A stretch of DNA of 64,000 nt from Desulfobulbaceae bacterium (GCA_024227155.1 JAAELB010000127.1:1-64000); one strand, 5' to 3'. Shown: positions 44,394-55,421, counted from the stretch's first letter. Made by a program: numbers and translations. Notes: generated by a model from the letters alone, not told the origin.

Positions 44394-45608
44394 TTAATCG
44401 ATTTCAGTTATTGCATCGGCATATTTCGTTAATGTTTCAAGACCATCATCGGTAACCAGATGGCTATTTTCTATACCAACCACACCAATTCCAGGAAAAA
44501 TCATTTTGGGCTCTAATGCGATGACCATCCCGACCTCCAAGGGTAACTTTTGTCCTTTGGCTATAAAAGGAAACTCATCTAGCTCAAGGCCAATGCCATG
44601 CCCCACAAAACGGATTCGCCTCTCCCCTGTTCCCATGAAATTTTCACCATAGCCGCCATCAGCCACGATTGAAATTACTTCATCATAAAGTTCCCCAGTT
44701 AAGACACCAGGTTTAGCAAGGTCTTTGATTTTATCCTGAAGTTCTAAGGTGAACGCGTGCGCCCGTTTCATATCATCGCCCACCTTTCCTATGGAAAAAA
44801 TGCGTGTATGATCTGAAATGTACCCGTCCAGGGCAAAAACGTAGTCTACAAGAATCGGCTCATTTGCCTTTATTTTCCTGAAACCTGGACCTTGACCAAT
44901 TACTGTACTGACCCCCTGTCCCCCGGTAGGAGAAGCCAGGTAGCTGGGAACCGCTGCTCCGTCCCCGGACATCAAATGGCCATAGAAAAGCTCGTTGTTA
45001 AACATTCGCATCCGGACCATACCCTGGTGTCCGAGACTTCTTGCATACCCTTCAAGCTCTCCTGCCAGGGCTACTTCCGTTTTACCAACAGCAAGGCACT
45101 CAGGAACGTATCCGGCAACAATATCTGACAGTCTTGCAGCAGTTCTGATTTTATTAATCTCATACTCTGATTTAACGGCCCGGATCAGCCGAATATCAAA
45201 AGATATGTCTTCTATTGTCGAGGTTGAAAAAATAGTCTGAAACTGAAAATAGAGGTTAGTCGGGAGCACATCCAGCTCTAAACCAAGCTTAGCAGGAATG
45301 TCATTGCCCATTTTCTCTATGGAACCAGGTATCTTCGAAGCCCCTGTAATTGAGACAATGTCTCTAATGCCAGATTCGCGGCATGCTCTGTCAAAATCTT
45401 TAAAGACCATGAGCAGAGGGAACCCCTCAGCAGGGACAAAAAGCCATCCCTGCTGGGAGGTGCCTGAGAAATAGTACAAATCAGTTTTTTGCACTATTAA
45501 AGCACCCCCGACCCCCTTTTCACACATTGCATCCTGTAATTTGACAATTCTCGCTGCCAGCTCTTTTGCAGGTACCGACTTCGTCTCTTGCTCCATTACC
45601 TGAGCCAT
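44394..45608 (-). CDS. M24 (Xaa-Pro peptidase-like) protein
   Basis: A 404-residue protein with a creatinase-type N-terminal domain and a pita-bread C-terminal domain. Metal-ligand positions can be traced: VDYVFALDGYISDHTRIF (two aspartates), GHGIGLELDEFPF (His), ALEPKMIFPG (Glu) and GIENSHLV (Glu). The family includes proline dipeptidases and creatinase-like enzymes that act on small amides. GGAGGAACAC precedes the ATG. Its place in a beta-oxidation run is unusual; the DUF6125 gene follows after 83 bp. Confidence 0.82.
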   Translation of the reverse strand: MAQVMEQETKSVPAKELAARIVKLQDAMCEKGVGGALIVQKTDLYYFSGTSQQGWLFVPAEGFPLLMVFKDFDRACRESGIRDIVSITGASKIPGSIEKMGNDIPAKLGLELDVLPTNLYFQFQTIFSTSTIEDISFDIRLIRAVKSEYEINKIRTAARLSDIVAGYVPECLAVGKTEVALAGELEGYARSLGHQGMVRMRMFNNELFYGHLMSGDGAAVPSYLASPTGGQGVSTVIGQGPGFRKIKANEPILVDYVFALDGYISDHTRIFSIGKVGDDMKRAHAFTLELQDKIKDLAKPGVLTGELYDEVISIVADGGYGENFMGTGERRIRFVGHGIGLELDEFPFIAKGQKLPLEVGMVIALEPKMIFPGIGVVGIENSHLVTDDGLETLTKYADAITEID

Positions 45609-45808
45609 GTGTTCCTCCTGTTCATTGGACGGGTGTTATCAATGAGCCCGTTGATTTAATGCCTTTTCGCCCAATCTCTTCGTTAAACCAAAAATTTTAT
45701 CCTCCGGTAAGCGAGGCACGAGACTTCGAGATATCAGTTATATGCCTGTGGTAAAATTTTTTGTTTGCCTCGATATTGAACAAAAATGCTATTAAATCAA
45801 AAGACTCA

Positions 45809-46657
45809 TCAATACTGATAAAATCCTCTACCACTCTTTCTACCTAACCAGCCGGCTTCCACATATTTTCTAAGAAGAGGACATGGTCTGTATTTTGAGT
45901 CTTTAAAGCCATCATAGAGGGTTTCCATAATTGCCAGACAAGTATCAAGGCCTATCAGATCAGCAAGTGCCAGAGGCCCCATAGGGTGATTCATACCAAG
46001 CTTCATTACTGTATCAATATCCTCAGGTTTGCCGACGCTCTGATAGAGACAAAATATTGCCTCGTTAATCATCGGCAATAAAATTCGATTTGCAATAAAT
46101 CCTGGGAAATCATTGGCCTCAGCAGGGGTTTTGCCAAATTTTTGACAAAGCTCCCAGGTAATATCAAAGGTCTCCTGGCTTGTTGCAATCCCTTTTATGA
46201 CCTCAACTAGTTTCATAATCGGTACAGGGTTCATGAAGTGCATACCGATTACTTTTTCAGGACGACTTGTCTGGGCGGCAATTCTGCCGATTGGAATTGA
46301 AGAGGTGTTAGTACCCAGTATCACATGTGGAGGACAGATTTTATCGAGGTCTTGGAATATTTTGAACTTAAGATCTTCCCGCTCAACGGCAGCTTCTACG
46401 ACATAATCAACAGCACCCATATCTTCCAGGCTAGTAGTCGTTTTAATTCTTCCCAAGGTACTATCCCGGTCTTCAGCTGTAATTTTTCCTTTCTCAACAC
46501 TTCTGTTTAAATTCTTTTCAATTGCAGCAAATCCCTTGGCGACAAACTCTGTATTAATATCACTCATAACAACCTGCAGCCCACTTGTAGCCACAACCTG
46601 AGCAATTCCATTCCCCATCTGTCCGGAACCTATCACACCAAAGCTTTCAACACTCAT
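45809..46657 (-). CDS. hbd: 3-hydroxybutyryl-CoA dehydrogenase
   Basis: A 282-residue NAD-dependent enzyme: Rossmann motif GVIGSGQMGNGIAQV, GTNTSSIPIGRIA, GMHFMNPVPIMKLVE (catalytic His) and GFIANRILLPMINEA. Length and sequence match the short-chain Hbd/PaaH type. It oxidises 3-hydroxybutyryl-CoA to acetoacetyl-CoA. It follows the thiolase gene by 25 bp, and a 200-bp gap separates it from the M24 gene. Confidence 0.94.
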   Translation of the reverse strand: MSVESFGVIGSGQMGNGIAQVVATSGLQVVMSDINTEFVAKGFAAIEKNLNRSVEKGKITAEDRDSTLGRIKTTTSLEDMGAVDYVVEAAVEREDLKFKIFQDLDKICPPHVILGTNTSSIPIGRIAAQTSRPEKVIGMHFMNPVPIMKLVEVIKGIATSQETFDITWELCQKFGKTPAEANDFPGFIANRILLPMINEAIFCLYQSVGKPEDIDTVMKLGMNHPMGPLALADLIGLDTCLAIMETLYDGFKDSKYRPCPLLRKYVEAGWLGRKSGRGFYQY

Positions 46658-46682
46658 TACATTTCACCTTTAAATTATTCTG

Positions 46683-47858
46683 TTATCGATTAACAACCAG
46701 CGCAACGGCTTCACCGCCACCAAGACAAAGTGAGACCAGCCCCCTCTTGGAATCTCTTCTACCCATTTCATGGAGAAGGGAAACCAGGAGCCTTGCGCCA
46801 CTGGCACCAATCGGGTGTCCCATGGCAACAGCACCGCCATTCACATTTACTTTGGAAGTATCTAATTCAAGTACCCTGTTAATAGCAACAGAAGTTCCAC
46901 TAAAAGCTTCATTTATTTCAAAAAGATCGACGTCTTCCAGGGTCACGCCTTCTTTTTTCAACACCTTTGGTATGGCCAAAATTGGAGCCATAAGGACATA
47001 TTTCAATTCAATCCCGGAGGAGGCCTGTGCCCCTACCTCTGCTAATATGGTACAGCCCAACTCTTCAGCTTTTTCACTGCTCATAAGCACGAAAGCACCG
47101 GCTCCATCGCTTATAATAGATGCATTACCTGCTGTTCCCACCCCGTCTTTTCTAAAAGCAGGACGCATTTTCTGCAGACTTTCAAAACTTGTTTCCTGGG
47201 GACATTCATCTGTATCAAAGATTTTCGGTTCACCCTTTCTCTGGGGGATAGGTACCGGAGCAATCTCATCCTTAAACACTCCGGACTCAACGGCATTCAG
47301 AGCCTTACTGTAGGAATCAGCAGCAAAACGATCTTGATCTTCTCGATTTACTTCCCAGTTATCGCAAATATGCTCATTGGACATTCCCATATGAAAATCA
47401 TTAACGACATCCCACAAACCATCGTGAACCATATGATCTTCAATCTTCCCCGGCCCCATCCGGTGTCCCCAGCGTGCTTTTTCCATGTAATATGGTGCCC
47501 CGCTCATGCACTCCATTCCTCCTGCAACAACCACGTCCGCATCCCCACACTGAATCGCCTGGGCAGCAAGCATCACAGCTTTCAAGGCTGATCCGCACAC
47601 CTTGTTTACTGTAATTGCCTCTACTTCCTGGGGCAATTCCGCTTTAATAGCGGCTTGTTTACCCGGATTCTGACCATAGCCACAGGGTAGAACCATCCCC
47701 ATAATACATTCATTGATTTCTTTGGGATCGATTTCTGCGCGTTTCACAGCTTCTTTTATGACATGAGCACCTAAATCGGTTGCTCCAATTTTGCTCAAGG
47801 TTCCGCCAAAGTTTCCGAATGGTGTTCTGACAGCACTTACAATTACAGCCTTTTTCAT
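46683..47858 (-). CDS. Acetyl-CoA C-acetyltransferase (thiolase)
   Basis: A 391-residue thiolase with nucleophile Cys88 in NKVCGSALKAVM, GHPIGASGAR (His) and the C-terminal LCLGGGEAVAL (second Cys). It splits acetoacetyl-CoA into two acetyl-CoA, the last step of butyrate oxidation. It is the first gene of the leftward run; its promoter region overlaps a TetR-type operator candidate. Confidence 0.94.
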   Translation of the reverse strand: MKKAVIVSAVRTPFGNFGGTLSKIGATDLGAHVIKEAVKRAEIDPKEINECIMGMVLPCGYGQNPGKQAAIKAELPQEVEAITVNKVCGSALKAVMLAAQAIQCGDADVVVAGGMECMSGAPYYMEKARWGHRMGPGKIEDHMVHDGLWDVVNDFHMGMSNEHICDNWEVNREDQDRFAADSYSKALNAVESGVFKDEIAPVPIPQRKGEPKIFDTDECPQETSFESLQKMRPAFRKDGVGTAGNASIISDGAGAFVLMSSEKAEELGCTILAEVGAQASSGIELKYVLMAPILAIPKVLKKEGVTLEDVDLFEINEAFSGTSVAINRVLELDTSKVNVNGGAVAMGHPIGASGARLLVSLLHEMGRRDSKRGLVSLCLGGGEAVALVVNR

Positions 47859-47922
47859 GATTACTCCCGTTAGATGTTCACTACAATTATCATTTCATCA
47901 CACTCAGTCTTGTTAAGATCCC

Positions 47923-47963
47923 GTATAATCGTTGATCTATGAAACCGACCAAGCGCTCAATCA
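47923..47963 (-). promoter_or_regulatory. Leftward promoter with TetR-type operator
   Basis: GAAACCGACCAAGCGCTCA (from 47941) is nearly identical to the motif at 48263. On the minus strand TTGGTC (within the motif) and TTATAC (47923-47928) form a -35/-10 pair with 18-bp spacing, so a bound protein would hide the -35. It serves the thiolase-hbd run. Confidence 0.55.
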
Positions 47964-48225
47964 CATGTCTAAATGTCGCCGACCCGTGCAATTTTGTCAA
48001 TCTTTTTAGTACATGTTTTGTTATTTAATTTGGATATACTTGTAGTCTCATAACCAAAAGAGGGTTTGCCTGTACTCAAACAGAAAGAATTGAATTTTTC
48101 TTTTCTTGGGTACGCCAAAACTTAACAACGCTTTATACCATACAATATCGCACACTTACCAGGCACCACTTCTCTTTTCGAGAGAAAATATTCTCCGACA
48201 ATACTCCTTTTAGTAAAAAAACCCT

Positions 48226-48285
48226 TTGACAAACATAAACAATTATTATCTAGTTCTCTACAGAAACCGACCGAGCGCTCAGTTA
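48226..48285 (+). promoter_or_regulatory. Rightward promoter with TetR-type operator
   Basis: TTGACA at 48226-48231 is a perfect -35; the -10 is unclear. The motif GAAACCGACCGAGCGCTCA (48263-48281) continues AGTTA and has a symmetric core ACCGAGCGCTCAGT (6 of 7 pairs match). It lies where transcription would start, fitting repression by the TetR protein at 51447. Between the two operators (47964-48225) I see only AT-rich promoter-like DNA and no gene. Confidence 0.6.
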
Positions 48286-48358
48286 GCACTTGAAGCTGGA
48301 AAATTAAGTCAGTAACACCCTGGCGTTTATTTTCAAATCTGAACTTTAGGAGTCACGT

Positions 48359-50128
48359 ATGAGTATGGAAAGTCTGTACCGAGAAGTAATGGACCTCAAC
48401 ATGATGGATGACGATGATCGTAAAAGGGATGTCGCCAAGGCCTTTTTCGAGAAGTTCAATCACATGGAACTTCCTGAATATTTCAACTGGGCCTCGGAAA
48501 TATTCGAAGCAGTTCACGTTAAAGAACGCGGTGACAAAAATGCCTTAGTCTGGGGGGATATTGCCACGGACGAAAGCAGAACCTTTACGTACCAGGAATT
48601 TTCATTCCATGGAAACCAGTGCCTTAACAGCCTCCGTAAAGCAGGAGTCGAAAAAGGCGACAATATGTATATGATGGTTCCTATTGTGCCAGAAACCTGG
48701 TTTGCAAGTTTTGCCTGTATTAAGGGTGGTCTTGTTGCTGTACCTACAGCCACGACCATGACAGTCCGGGAACTGGAATTTAGATTTGAAACGTATGCTC
48801 CTGAATCAATACTGGCAGATGCCATTTATTGTGACATCATAGATGAGGCATTAAAAAACACCAAAAATACACCAAAAATTAAATTGGTCATTGGCGAAAA
48901 AGAAGGTTGGACTAGTTACACAGACCTTACCAGTCAACCTGTAGAAGCAGAAGCAGCTAAAACCAAATCAGATGATCTGTTATTCTGTTTCTTCACCTCA
49001 GGAACAACAGGATTGCCAAAGAGAGTTGGTCATACAGCGACCTCCTATCCACTCGGACATCTTTCCACCTGTGTCATGACTGGTATCAGAACCGACGACA
49101 CTCACCACAACCTAGGAGCCCCTGGTTGGGCTAAATGGGCATGGTCAAGTTTTTTTGCACCTTTAAACGTCGGTGCAACTGCATCGGGATTTAATTTTAC
49201 CGTCCTTGATGGGGATAAATATCTGACCCAAATTGTGAAACATAAAATCTCCACCTTTTGTGCGCCTCCAACAGCCTGGAGAATGTTCATCAATCTTGAT
49301 ACCTCCAAGTATGACCTGTCATCACTTCGTCAGTCAATCGGTGCCGGCGAACCTCTTAACCCAGAAGTGATTTCCAGATGGAAAGAACTGACCGGAACAG
49401 AAATCAGAGATTTTTACGGCCAAACTGAGTCCACAGCAATGATTGGCAATCATCCCTGGATGAAAGGTAAAATGAAATCCGGCTCTTTTGGTCATCCTTC
49501 TTTTATGTATGATGTCACCCTGGTGGATGATGATGGAAAAGAAATCACCGTTGCCGATGAACCAGGCCATATTGTAGTAAAACTTGACAAGTGGCGTTCC
49601 CTTGGTCTCTTTACCGAATATATTGGTAATCCTGAAAAAATGGCTGGTGTATTTGTAGACAATTACTACTACACCGGTGATCGTGCATCCATTGATGGTG
49701 ATGGATACTGGTGGTTCGTTGGACGTAGCGATGATGTTATTAAATCATCTGATTTCCGAATCGGTCCTTTTGAGGTTGAAAGCGCACTGCTCGAGCATAA
49801 AGATGTTGCAGAATCCGCAATTGTTGGTGTTCCAGACGAGAAACGCCATCAGCTGGTAAAAGCCTTTGTCATTTTAAAGGATGGCGTAGAACCTTCAAGG
49901 GACCTCGCCCTTGAACTTTTCCAACACACAATCAACATCCTGGCAAAATTTAAAATTCCTAGAATTATTGAATTTGTCCCCCAGGTTCCTAAAACCCTAA
50001 GCGGCAAAATCCGTCGAGTTGAACTGCGTCAGCAAGAGGTTGATAAAGGTGGTAAGGATACCAGTCCTGTTGAAAATGAATTTTTCTACTGGAATTTCCC
50101 TGAACTTAGCTCAAAAAAGAAAAAGTAA
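48359..50128 (+). CDS. Short/medium-chain acyl-CoA synthetase (AMP-forming)
   Basis: A 589-residue AMP-forming ligase. FFTSGTTGLPKRVGH is the ATP loop, DFYGQTESTAMIGN and YYTGDRASIDGDGYWWFVGRSDDVIK follow, and KTLSGKIRRVEL holds the catalytic lysine. The domain arrangement matches the medium-chain acyl-CoA/acetyl-CoA synthetase group. In this regulon it would activate butyrate or isobutyrate. AGGAGTCACGT precedes the ATG, and it is the first gene after the operator-containing promoter. Confidence 0.9.
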   Translation: MSMESLYREVMDLNMMDDDDRKRDVAKAFFEKFNHMELPEYFNWASEIFEAVHVKERGDKNALVWGDIATDESRTFTYQEFSFHGNQCLNSLRKAGVEKGDNMYMMVPIVPETWFASFACIKGGLVAVPTATTMTVRELEFRFETYAPESILADAIYCDIIDEALKNTKNTPKIKLVIGEKEGWTSYTDLTSQPVEAEAAKTKSDDLLFCFFTSGTTGLPKRVGHTATSYPLGHLSTCVMTGIRTDDTHHNLGAPGWAKWAWSSFFAPLNVGATASGFNFTVLDGDKYLTQIVKHKISTFCAPPTAWRMFINLDTSKYDLSSLRQSIGAGEPLNPEVISRWKELTGTEIRDFYGQTESTAMIGNHPWMKGKMKSGSFGHPSFMYDVTLVDDDGKEITVADEPGHIVVKLDKWRSLGLFTEYIGNPEKMAGVFVDNYYYTGDRASIDGDGYWWFVGRSDDVIKSSDFRIGPFEVESALLEHKDVAESAIVGVPDEKRHQLVKAFVILKDGVEPSRDLALELFQHTINILAKFKIPRIIEFVPQVPKTLSGKIRRVELRQQEVDKGGKDTSPVENEFFYWNFPELSSKKKK

Positions 50129-50136
50129 AGCCTAAC

Positions 50137-50167
50137 CAGGGAAAGATCCCTCTCGGATCTTTCCCTG
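50137..50167 (+). terminator. Hairpin after the acyl-CoA synthetase gene
   Basis: CAGGGAAAGATCC and GGATCTTTCCCTG form a perfect 13-bp stem with loop CTCTC, 9 bp after the stop. No T-run follows, so it may attenuate or stabilise mRNA rather than fully terminate. Confidence 0.55.
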
Positions 50168-50257
50168 CCATTCAATAACCACAGTATAAACTACTTCTAC
50201 ATAGCCATAGCTGTAGCTGTAGTACTTCCTTCAATTAGAACACTCCGGAGAGCAACG

Positions 50258-51403
50258 ATGATTTTTGAACTTACCGAAGAACAGAACCTCATTCGAGACA
50301 TGGTTCGAGAATTTGCAGAAACAGAGGTCGCACCAAGTGCAAAGGACCGAGACGAGGAAGAACGCTTTGATCGAGAACTCATGTTTGACCGTCTTGCTGA
50401 ACTTGGGTTAACGGGGATTGTTTTTCCGGAGGAATATGGCGGTGCAGGTGCAGATTATATCAGCTACGCCATTGCTGTAGAAGAGCTTTCCAGGGTTTGC
50501 GCATCCACCGGTGTTACACTTTCGGCCCATCTCTCCCTCTGCGCAAACCCTATTTATCTCTTTGGAACTGAAGAGCAAAAACAAAAATTCCTCGCACCAC
50601 TGGCAACCGGTGAAAAGCTAGGAGCCTTTGGCCTGACAGAACCTTCAGCTGGTACAGATGCCGGAGGAACGAAAACCACCGCACGAAAAGAAGGTAACGA
50701 ATGGGTGGTAAATGGATCAAAAATATTTATCACTAATGCAGGGGATGCTGAAACCTATGTGATCTTTGCAAGAACTGACAAAGAAGCAAAAAAACATCAT
50801 GGCATCAGCGCATTTATTGTCGAAAAAGGCACCCCCGGTTTTTCTTTTGGCAAGAAAGAGCAAAAGATGGGTATTCGCAGTTCTCCTACCATGGAATTAG
50901 TCTTTGAAAATTGTAAAATCCCTGAGGGCAACCTTCTTGGAGAAGAAGGACAAGGGTTCAAGGTAGCGATGAAAACACTAGACGGTGGTCGTATAGGAAT
51001 TGCTTCTCAGGCGCTTGGCATTGCCCAGGGCGCGCTTGACACTGCTGTCGAATACGCCAAAGAACGTAAACAATTTGACACCCCTATTGCCAAATTCCAG
51101 GGAATTCAGTTCCAGCTCGCTGACATGGCAACTCAAATTGAAGCGTCACGAATGCTGGTCTATAGAGCTGCATATCTGGCAAGTAATGGGAAATCATATT
51201 CACAGGCCTCAGCCATGGCAAAACTGATGGCAAGTGAAACTGCAATGAAGGTGAGTACTCAGGCTGTACAGGTCTTGGGTGGGTATGGATATACCCGGGA
51301 ATTTCCAGTTGAAAGAATGATGCGCGACGCCAAAATTACTGAAATCTACGAAGGTACCAGTGAAGTGCAAAGACTTGTCATTGGTTCATCTCTTACAAAA
51401 TGA
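50258..51403 (+). CDS. Acyl-CoA dehydrogenase (second copy)
   Basis: A 381-residue flavin dehydrogenase with [30 protein letters not shown] and [19 protein letters not shown] (catalytic Glu). It resembles short-chain butyryl-CoA dehydrogenases and is more like them than a long-chain enzyme. Together with the copy at 41546 it gives the regulon two dehydrogenases, one of which could handle isobutyryl-CoA. CGGAGAGCAACG precedes the ATG. Confidence 0.9.
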   Translation: MIFELTEEQNLIRDMVREFAETEVAPSAKDRDEEERFDRELMFDRLAELGLTGIVFPEEYGGAGADYISYAIAVEELSRVCASTGVTLSAHLSLCANPIYLFGTEEQKQKFLAPLATGEKLGAFGLTEPSAGTDAGGTKTTARKEGNEWVVNGSKIFITNAGDAETYVIFARTDKEAKKHHGISAFIVEKGTPGFSFGKKEQKMGIRSSPTMELVFENCKIPEGNLLGEEGQGFKVAMKTLDGGRIGIASQALGIAQGALDTAVEYAKERKQFDTPIAKFQGIQFQLADMATQIEASRMLVYRAAYLASNGKSYSQASAMAKLMASETAMKVSTQAVQVLGGYGYTREFPVERMMRDAKITEIYEGTSEVQRLVIGSSLTK

Positions 51404-51446
51404 TTTGAACTGTAGTTTTTAGCTTTGCTAACCCAAGGGTAACGAC

Positions 51447-52085
51447 ATGAAACGTGGAGACTATGAGTCCCATGAAGTTACAACCCATATTAAAAATCAG
51501 GCGTTGGTTAAAGAGCGAAGACGTCAGATCGTTGATGCAGCAGTTAAGCTTTTTATAGAACATGGCTACCATAAAACGACAACCAGGGTCCTTGCTAAAG
51601 CAACAGGTCTTTCAATAGGAGCCCTGTACGAATACGTTTCAACCAAAGATGATGTACTCTATCTGGTTTGTAACGCTATTCATTCCGAGGTTGAACAGGG
51701 AGTAACAGATGCACTTGCCAGGCCAACAGTAGGCAAAGAAGCCCTTTCAGAAGTGATCCGTGAGTTTTTTCTGGTCTGCGACCGAATGAGTGACCATGTT
51801 TTACTCATGTATCAGGTCACTCACTTTCTACCTGTCAAATGGCAGAAGAAGGTTTTAGAGGCGGAGCTCAGAATAACTAATCTGTTCATTGAGGCAATGT
51901 ATGAACTTAAAAAACAAGATAAGCTGCCCCAGTTAGAGGATTCAACCATTGAACTCATTGGCCATAATATTTCCGTTATTGGCCACACATGGGCTTTTAG
52001 AAGATGGTATTTTGCCAAAAATTTTTCAATAGAGCAATACACTAAACAGCAGACTGAATTTATAATGAGCTTTCTGGAGCAATAG
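51447..52085 (+). CDS. TetR family regulator of the acyl-CoA regulon
   Basis: A 212-residue TetR protein: an N-terminal helix-turn-helix (RRQIVDAAVKLFIEHGYHKTTTRVLAKATGLSIGALYEYVSTKDDVLY) and a ligand-binding C-terminal domain typical of regulators that sense acyl-CoAs. It lies within the rightward run, so it is likely self-regulated through the operator at 48263. A second operator-like copy sits at the leftward promoter (47941). The ligand is inferred, not shown. Confidence 0.88.
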   Translation: MKRGDYESHEVTTHIKNQALVKERRRQIVDAAVKLFIEHGYHKTTTRVLAKATGLSIGALYEYVSTKDDVLYLVCNAIHSEVEQGVTDALARPTVGKEALSEVIREFFLVCDRMSDHVLLMYQVTHFLPVKWQKKVLEAELRITNLFIEAMYELKKQDKLPQLEDSTIELIGHNISVIGHTWAFRRWYFAKNFSIEQYTKQQTEFIMSFLEQ

Positions 52086-52142
52086 GATGACTCCAGTATA
52101 TGCAACCTAGTACGATTTACTTGTATGCCAGGAGGAAAAATC

Positions 52143-55100
52143 ATGCATGTTGATGTAGAAGTTTATAAACCACAAAACGTCGTTCGCGTCATAACAGCTA
52201 CTTCACTCTTCGACGGCCACGATGCTTCCACAAACATCATGCGACGTATTTTGCAGGACTCAGGGGTTGAAGTAATACACCTTGCACACAACAGATCCGT
52301 TCAGGAACTTGTCGACACAGCCATTGAAGAAGACGCGCAGGGTATTGCCATGTCAAGTTACCAGGGTGGTCATGTTGAGGCCTTTAAATACATGATTGAT
52401 CTGCTGAAAGAAAAAGAAGCATCCCACATTAGAGTTTTTGGAGGTGGTGGAGGTGTAATCGTCGCTGAAGAGATTAAAGAACTTGAGGAATACGGTGTTG
52501 CCAAGATCTACTCTCCAGAAGACGGCGCATCCCTTGGTTTACAGGGAATGATCAATCATATGATCAAAATTTTAGATTTTTCAACCCTCCCTTTTCATGA
52601 TCTTGATACAACCTGTCTCAAGCCGGGTGCCCAGAAGGAAATAGGTGGCTTTATAACCGCACTACAACAGGGCAAGATGAAAAATAGAGGCAACTTCAGT
52701 GAGCTCATGGAGGTTCTTAATCCCTTGGCGGAGGCAAATAATACTCCGGTAATAGGTATAACCGGTACAGGGGGGGCAGGAAAATCATCTCTCACTGATG
52801 AAATTATTGTGCGATTTCTCCACGACATTAAAGATATCCGTATTGCGATCATAAGCTGTGACCCATCAAGACGTAAAACCGGTGGTGCCTTACTTGGAGA
52901 TCGAATTCGTATGAATTCGATTTCAAGCTCAGACAGAGTGTATATGAGAAGCCTTGCCACCCAGAACTCAAGTACCGAGGTCTCTGAAGCACTGCCCGAG
53001 GCAATTCAGGTTGCAAAGGCAGCCGGCTTTGACTTAATTATTGCAGAAACAGCGGGAATTGGTCAGGGCGATTCAAAAATCACCGAAATTGCAGATATAT
53101 CAATTTATGTCATGACCAGTGAATTTGGCGCCCCTTCACAGCTCGAAAAAATTGATATGCTCGATTATGCAGACCTTATAGTTGTTAATAAATTTGAAAA
53201 AAAAGGCAGTGAAGATGCCATTCGAGACATTCGAAAACAGGTACAAAGAAATCGTAAACAGTGGGAAAACTCCCCTGAAGATTTCCCTGTCTATGGTACC
53301 ATCGCCTCAAAATTTAATGACGATGGGGTTACAGCTCTTTATCACGGAATTATCGAACAGTTAAGTGAAAAAACAGAGTTGCAGCTCGAACCAGGCCTAC
53401 CAAAGCCTGCCGGGAAAATCCCATCCTCAAATGCTATAGTGATACCATCTGACAAAATTCGTTATCTCGCTGAAATAAGCTCTTCTATCCGCAACTACCA
53501 TACAAAAACTATCCAGCAGGCGCAGGCTGTAAGAGAAAGCAATCATCTCAATCAGGCCGCCCTCATTTTATCCCAGAACGAAGGTGAAGAAAATGTAAAG
53601 GCTGTAAAAATTTTACAGAGTACACTTTCAGAGAAAGCGCAGGCGGTTGAAAAAGAAACTGAAGACAGCTTGTCAAGCTGGGAGACTATGAAGGATGCAT
53701 ATTCCGGCGATAACTATACCTACACAGTCAGGGGTAAAGAGATCTCCGTACCTCTCTACACAGAATCTCTGTCTCATTCCAAAATACCCAAGATAGGTCT
53801 GCCAAAGTTTACAGACTCAGCAGACATTTACAGCTGGATGCGTAAAGAAAATCTTCCTGGCTATTTTCCATACACCGGCGGAGTATTCCCTCTGAAACGA
53901 ACCGGTGAAGATCCTACCCGTATGTTCGCCGGCGAAGGTGGTCCCGCCCAGACCAATGCTCGCTTCAAGTTACTCTCATCAAACTATGAGGCCAAGAGGC
54001 TCTCCACCGCATTTGACTCTGTGACTCTTTATGGCTGGGATCCAGATACTCGACCAGACATTTACGGCAAAATTGGTACATCAGGTGTTTCAATCTGTAC
54101 CTTAGATGATGTCAAACTCCTCTATGATGGATTTGAACTTTGTTCTCCGACAACATCTGTTTCCATGACCATTAATGGTCCTGCACCAATCATTTTAGCA
54201 ATGTTCATGAACACGGCTATAGATCAACAGGTTGAATATTTTAAATCAGAAAAGAATAGAGAACCCAGCGCCACTGAGCACAATGAACTAAAAGAGATGG
54301 TTCTCAGTAATGTACGGGGAACAGTTCAAGCGGATATTTTAAAAGAAGACCAGGGCCAGAACACCTGTATTTTTTCCATTGAATTCGCCCTGAAAATGAT
54401 GGGTGACATCCAGGAATATTTTATTGCCAACAAGGTGAAAAATTTTTACTCAGTTTCGGTTTCCGGGTACCATATTGCCGAAGCTGGAGCAAATCCTATT
54501 ACCCAGCTTGCTCTCACCCTCTCAAATGGTTTCACCTATGTAGAGTATTATCTATCAAGAGGGATGGATATAAACCAAATAGCCCCTAATTTATCTTTCT
54601 TTTTCTCAAATGGTATGGACCCTGAGTATACCGTGATAGGACGTGTAGCCAGACGTATCTGGTCTGTTGCCATGAAAGAAAAATACGGTGCATCCGGTTC
54701 TTCGCAACGACTCAAGTACCATATCCAAACATCAGGCAGGTCATTGCATTGTCAGGAAATTCAATTTAATGATATACGTACCACACTCCAGGCATTATGT
54801 GCGATTTACGATAATTGTAACAGTCTCCACACTAATGCCTATGATGAGGCAATTACCACACCAAGCTCTGAATCAGTGCGAAGAGCCCTTGCCGTTCAAC
54901 TTATTATTAACCGTGAATGGGGTTTGACCAAGTCAGAAAACCCAAATCAGGGTAGCTTCATTGTCGAAGAACTCACCGACCTTGTTGAAGAAGCGGTCCT
55001 TACTGAATTTGACAAAATCACTGATCGTGGTGGAGTGTTGGGTGCCATGGAAACCGGCTATCAACGCAGTAAAATCCAGGAAGAATCCATGTACTATGAA

Positions 55101-55421
55101 CGACTCAAGCATTCCGGAGAATATCCCATTATAGGAGTGAATACCTTTAGAAACCCTGATGTCAATTCTGATGAACAGAATGCAGCTCTGGAATTGGCCC
55201 GTGCCACAGATGATGAAAAAGATGCGCAGATTGAAAGACTTCAGAAATTTCAATCAAGTCATCAAAATGAATCAGAAGCAGCTCTGGCCAGCCTTAAAGA
55301 GGTTGCCCTCAGTGGTGAGAATATCTTCGAAGAGCTACTTACCACTGTTAAGTCCTGTAGCCTAGGCCAGATCTCCAACGCTCTTTATGCGGTTGGAGGA
55401 CAGTACCGGAGAAATATGTAA
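52143..55421 (+). CDS. icmF: Fused isobutyryl-CoA mutase IcmF
   Basis: A 1092-residue protein with three parts in IcmF order: an N-terminal B12-binding domain ([16 protein letters not shown], with cobalt-ligand His26), a MeaB-like GTPase chaperone (Walker [10 protein letters not shown] near 210-218), and a C-terminal mutase ([31 protein letters not shown]). It interconverts isobutyryl-CoA and n-butyryl-CoA with adenosylcobalamin. The nucleotide-specificity motif reads NKFE rather than the canonical NKxD. ATG 52143 follows AGGAGGAAAAATC; an upstream ATG (52125) is less likely. Confidence 0.95.
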   Translation: MHVDVEVYKPQNVVRVITATSLFDGHDASTNIMRRILQDSGVEVIHLAHNRSVQELVDTAIEEDAQGIAMSSYQGGHVEAFKYMIDLLKEKEASHIRVFGGGGGVIVAEEIKELEEYGVAKIYSPEDGASLGLQGMINHMIKILDFSTLPFHDLDTTCLKPGAQKEIGGFITALQQGKMKNRGNFSELMEVLNPLAEANNTPVIGITGTGGAGKSSLTDEIIVRFLHDIKDIRIAIISCDPSRRKTGGALLGDRIRMNSISSSDRVYMRSLATQNSSTEVSEALPEAIQVAKAAGFDLIIAETAGIGQGDSKITEIADISIYVMTSEFGAPSQLEKIDMLDYADLIVVNKFEKKGSEDAIRDIRKQVQRNRKQWENSPEDFPVYGTIASKFNDDGVTALYHGIIEQLSEKTELQLEPGLPKPAGKIPSSNAIVIPSDKIRYLAEISSSIRNYHTKTIQQAQAVRESNHLNQAALILSQNEGEENVKAVKILQSTLSEKAQAVEKETEDSLSSWETMKDAYSGDNYTYTVRGKEISVPLYTESLSHSKIPKIGLPKFTDSADIYSWMRKENLPGYFPYTGGVFPLKRTGEDPTRMFAGEGGPAQTNARFKLLSSNYEAKRLSTAFDSVTLYGWDPDTRPDIYGKIGTSGVSICTLDDVKLLYDGFELCSPTTSVSMTINGPAPIILAMFMNTAIDQQVEYFKSEKNREPSATEHNELKEMVLSNVRGTVQADILKEDQGQNTCIFSIEFALKMMGDIQEYFIANKVKNFYSVSVSGYHIAEAGANPITQLALTLSNGFTYVEYYLSRGMDINQIAPNLSFFFSNGMDPEYTVIGRVARRIWSVAMKEKYGASGSSQRLKYHIQTSGRSLHCQEIQFNDIRTTLQALCAIYDNCNSLHTNAYDEAITTPSSESVRRALAVQLIINREWGLTKSENPNQGSFIVEELTDLVEEAVLTEFDKITDRGGVLGAMETGYQRSKIQEESMYYERLKHSGEYPIIGVNTFRNPDVNSDEQNAALELARATDDEKDAQIERLQKFQSSHQNESEAALASLKEVALSGENIFEELLTTVKSCSLGQISNALYAVGGQYRRNM

